Assembly: GCA_050013795.1 (NCBI GenBank)
Contig: JBEKEO010000189.1
Location: 1-6,286, forward strand
Source of the DNA: CAWHOW01 sp050013795
GTDB taxonomy: Bacteria; Bacteroidota; Bacteroidia; Bacteroidales; CG2-30-32-10
Length of the DNA stretch: 6,286 nucleotides
Direction: 5' to 3'
The notes below the pieces were generated by a model, which saw only the letters and a program-made list of their open reading frames with translations, had not been told where the DNA came from and ran no database searches. Position numbers and translations under genes: made by a program. Below are positions 5,477 to 6,286 of the stretch, in pieces. Each line of letters opens with the position of its first letter. Position 1 is the stretch's first letter.

Positions 5477-6286
5477 TTATTCTTTCACAAACTTCCTCAC
5501 CTCTATTCCATTTTCCGTTCTCACTTGCATAACATACACTCCGCTTGGAAAATCAGCAACGTTAATAGTCATTTGTACATTAGTCATTGGTGCATTAGTC
5601 GTTGGTGAAATTCCTGGTAACGAATGACTATTGACTAATGACTGATAAACTTTTTCTCCAAGCAAATTGTATATTTCAATATTGCCGACTGCCTCCTGCT
5701 TACTGCCTCCTGCCGCTTGCGGAATATCTATTGATATAGTATTTGTCGCTGGGTTAGGATAAACCTCTATGCCTGCCTCCACCATGCTTTGCGGTGCAAT
5801 ACCAAGATGTGAAGGATAAATGGAAATAAAATTACCAAATGTAATTGGACCATTACCAACTGCAATTGTATTCGAAACAGTATTTGTGGCAGTGTTTATT
5901 ACACTTACTGTGTTAGAAAATTGATTTGCAACATATACTTTGCTTCCATCGGGGCTTACAGATATACCATTAGGTTCAGTACCAACTGTAATTGTAGCTG
6001 TAATAATATTGGTAACGCTATCTATTACACTTACTGTATTAGAAAGAACATTCGCAACATATATCTTACTTCCATTAGGGCTGACAGATATACCATAGGG
6101 TCTATTAAACCCTGTAATTGTAGCCGTAACAGTATTTGTTGCAGTGTTTATTACACTTACTGTATTAGAATTACCATTCACAACATATACTTTACTTCCA
6201 TCGGGGCTAACAGATATACCATAAGGATTAGTACCAACTGCAATTGTAGTCGAAACAGTATTGTTAGCTGTGTTTATCACACTTAC
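5477..6286 (-). CDS. YVTN-type beta-propeller protein with T9SS type A sorting domain, 5' end outside window
   Basis: The 3' 269 codons of a gene that continues past the right edge: the frame is open to 6286 and the edge falls inside a repeat, so no start is assigned (the GTG at 6280 is an internal Val). Numbering from the edge, residues 1 to about 152 are YVTN-family propeller repeats of 42 residues (VSVINTATNTVTATI..G..PYGISVSPDGSKVYVAN), as in secreted surface proteins and YncE-like propellers. A linker ending near 173 leads into a T9SS type A sorting domain (EVYPNPATN...IEIYNLLGEKVY...FPSGVYVMQVRTENG.EVRKFVKE). That domain is about 22 residues longer than the one in the downstream gene because two loops (residues 189-202 and about 213-242) are built from short DNA repeats. 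It is likely secreted or surface-attached; its function beyond binding or adhesion is unknown. It probably forms an operon with the Asp-box propeller gene 15 bp downstream. Confidence 0.9.
   Translation of the reverse strand, partial: VSVINTANNTVSTTIAVGTNPYGISVSPDGSKVYVVNGNSNTVSVINTATNTVTATITGFNRPYGISVSPNGSKIYVANVLSNTVSVIDSVTNIITATITVGTEPNGISVSPDGSKVYVANQFSNTVSVINTATNTVSNTIAVGNGPITFGNFISIYPSHLGIAPQSMVEAGIEVYPNPATNTISIDIPQAAGGSKQEAVGNIEIYNLLGEKVYQSLVNSHSLPGISPTTNAPMTNVQMTINVADFPSGVYVMQVRTENGIEVRKFVKE
5563..5607 (-). repeat. Three tandem 15-bp repeats inside the sorting domain
   Basis: On the + strand the units are 5563-5577, 5578-5592 (CATTAGTCATTGGTG) and 5593-5607 (CATTAGTCGTTGGTG). The last two agree at 14 of 15 bases, the first agrees with the second at 11 of 15. 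As 15 is a multiple of three, they are read as pentapeptides PTTNA, PMTNV, QMTIN. Each unit is two ATTAGTC-like heptads plus one base. Confidence 0.85.
5623..5643 (-). repeat. Heptanucleotide repeat inverted relative to the 15-bp units
   Basis: On the + strand AATGACT, ATTGACT, AATGACT follow each other with period 7, the reverse complement of the ATTAGTC-type heptads at 5563-5607. AATGACTATT (5623-5632) is a perfect inverted copy of AATAGTCATT (5564-5573), and TGACTAATG (5632-5640) of CATTAGTCA (5578-5586), so the mRNA could fold here. It encodes about SLVNSH. Confidence 0.8.
5681..5722 (-). repeat. Six-unit heptanucleotide repeat with TGC core inside the sorting domain
   Basis: On the + strand the heptads are ATTGCCG, ACTGCCT, CCTGCTT, ACTGCCT, CCTGCCG and CTTGCGG; all six have TGC at positions 3-5. 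The inner four form a 14-bp direct repeat (ACTGCCTCCTGCTT then ACTGCCTCCTGCCG, 12 of 14 identical). The 42 bp equal exactly 14 codons and encode PQAAGGSKQEAVGN, a loop between two beta strands of the sorting domain. Confidence 0.85.
5903..6286 (-). repeat. 126-bp tandem repeats encoding YVTN propeller blades
   Basis: Three full units (6155-6280, 6029-6154, 5903-6028), each starting ACTTACTGT on the + strand, are clearly similar at DNA level. A partial unit follows below 5903, and the first six bases of another are cut by the window edge at 6281-6286. Each unit codes for one 42-residue blade. The retained DNA similarity suggests recent duplication or exchange between units. Confidence 0.9.

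Overview
The window looks like a chromosomal piece of a Bacteroidota genome, probably a non-pathogenic environmental lineage. Four things point there: two proteins end in type IX secretion (T9SS) type A sorting domains (VYPNP...RKFVKE), a DUF4369-type TlpA-like thioredoxin is present, a DUF4301 protein is present, and a promoter matches the Bacteroidota pattern TTTG / TAnnTTTG. Genes lack Shine-Dalgarno sequences and the DNA is AT-rich, which fits the same phylum.

Layout. Positions 13-1449 (+) encode an exported thioredoxin-fold protein with a CGHC active site. It converges, with only 3 bp between stops, on a DUF4301 gene at 1453-2991 (-). A short AT-rich intergenic region (2992-3059) follows; it holds a near-perfect palindrome that seems to carry back-to-back promoters for DUF4301 and for a tRNA pair. 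Two leucine tRNAs, Leu(GAG) at 3060-3143 and Leu(CAG) at 3249-3332, read to the right and end at a hairpin terminator (about 3345-3386). Converging on that terminator is a leftward pair of T9SS cargo genes. The distal one is a 683-residue Asp-box (BNR-like) beta-propeller protein (3410-5461, -). The proximal one is a YVTN-type beta-propeller protein whose 5' part lies beyond the right edge (5477-6286, -). They are 15 bp apart and share the same kind of C-terminal secretion tag, so they are probably co-transcribed and sent to the cell surface or medium by the same machinery.

The least ordinary structure is in the sorting domain of the YVTN protein. Two loops between its beta strands are made of short DNA repeats, a heptanucleotide series with core TGC (5681-5722) and a 15-bp tandem plus an inverted ATTAGTC-type heptad series (5563-5648). 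The equivalent loops of the neighbouring paralogous sorting domain lack them. This looks like a heptanucleotide repeat family that has entered or expanded inside a coding region while keeping frame. I see no phage, transposase, CRISPR or defence genes in the window.
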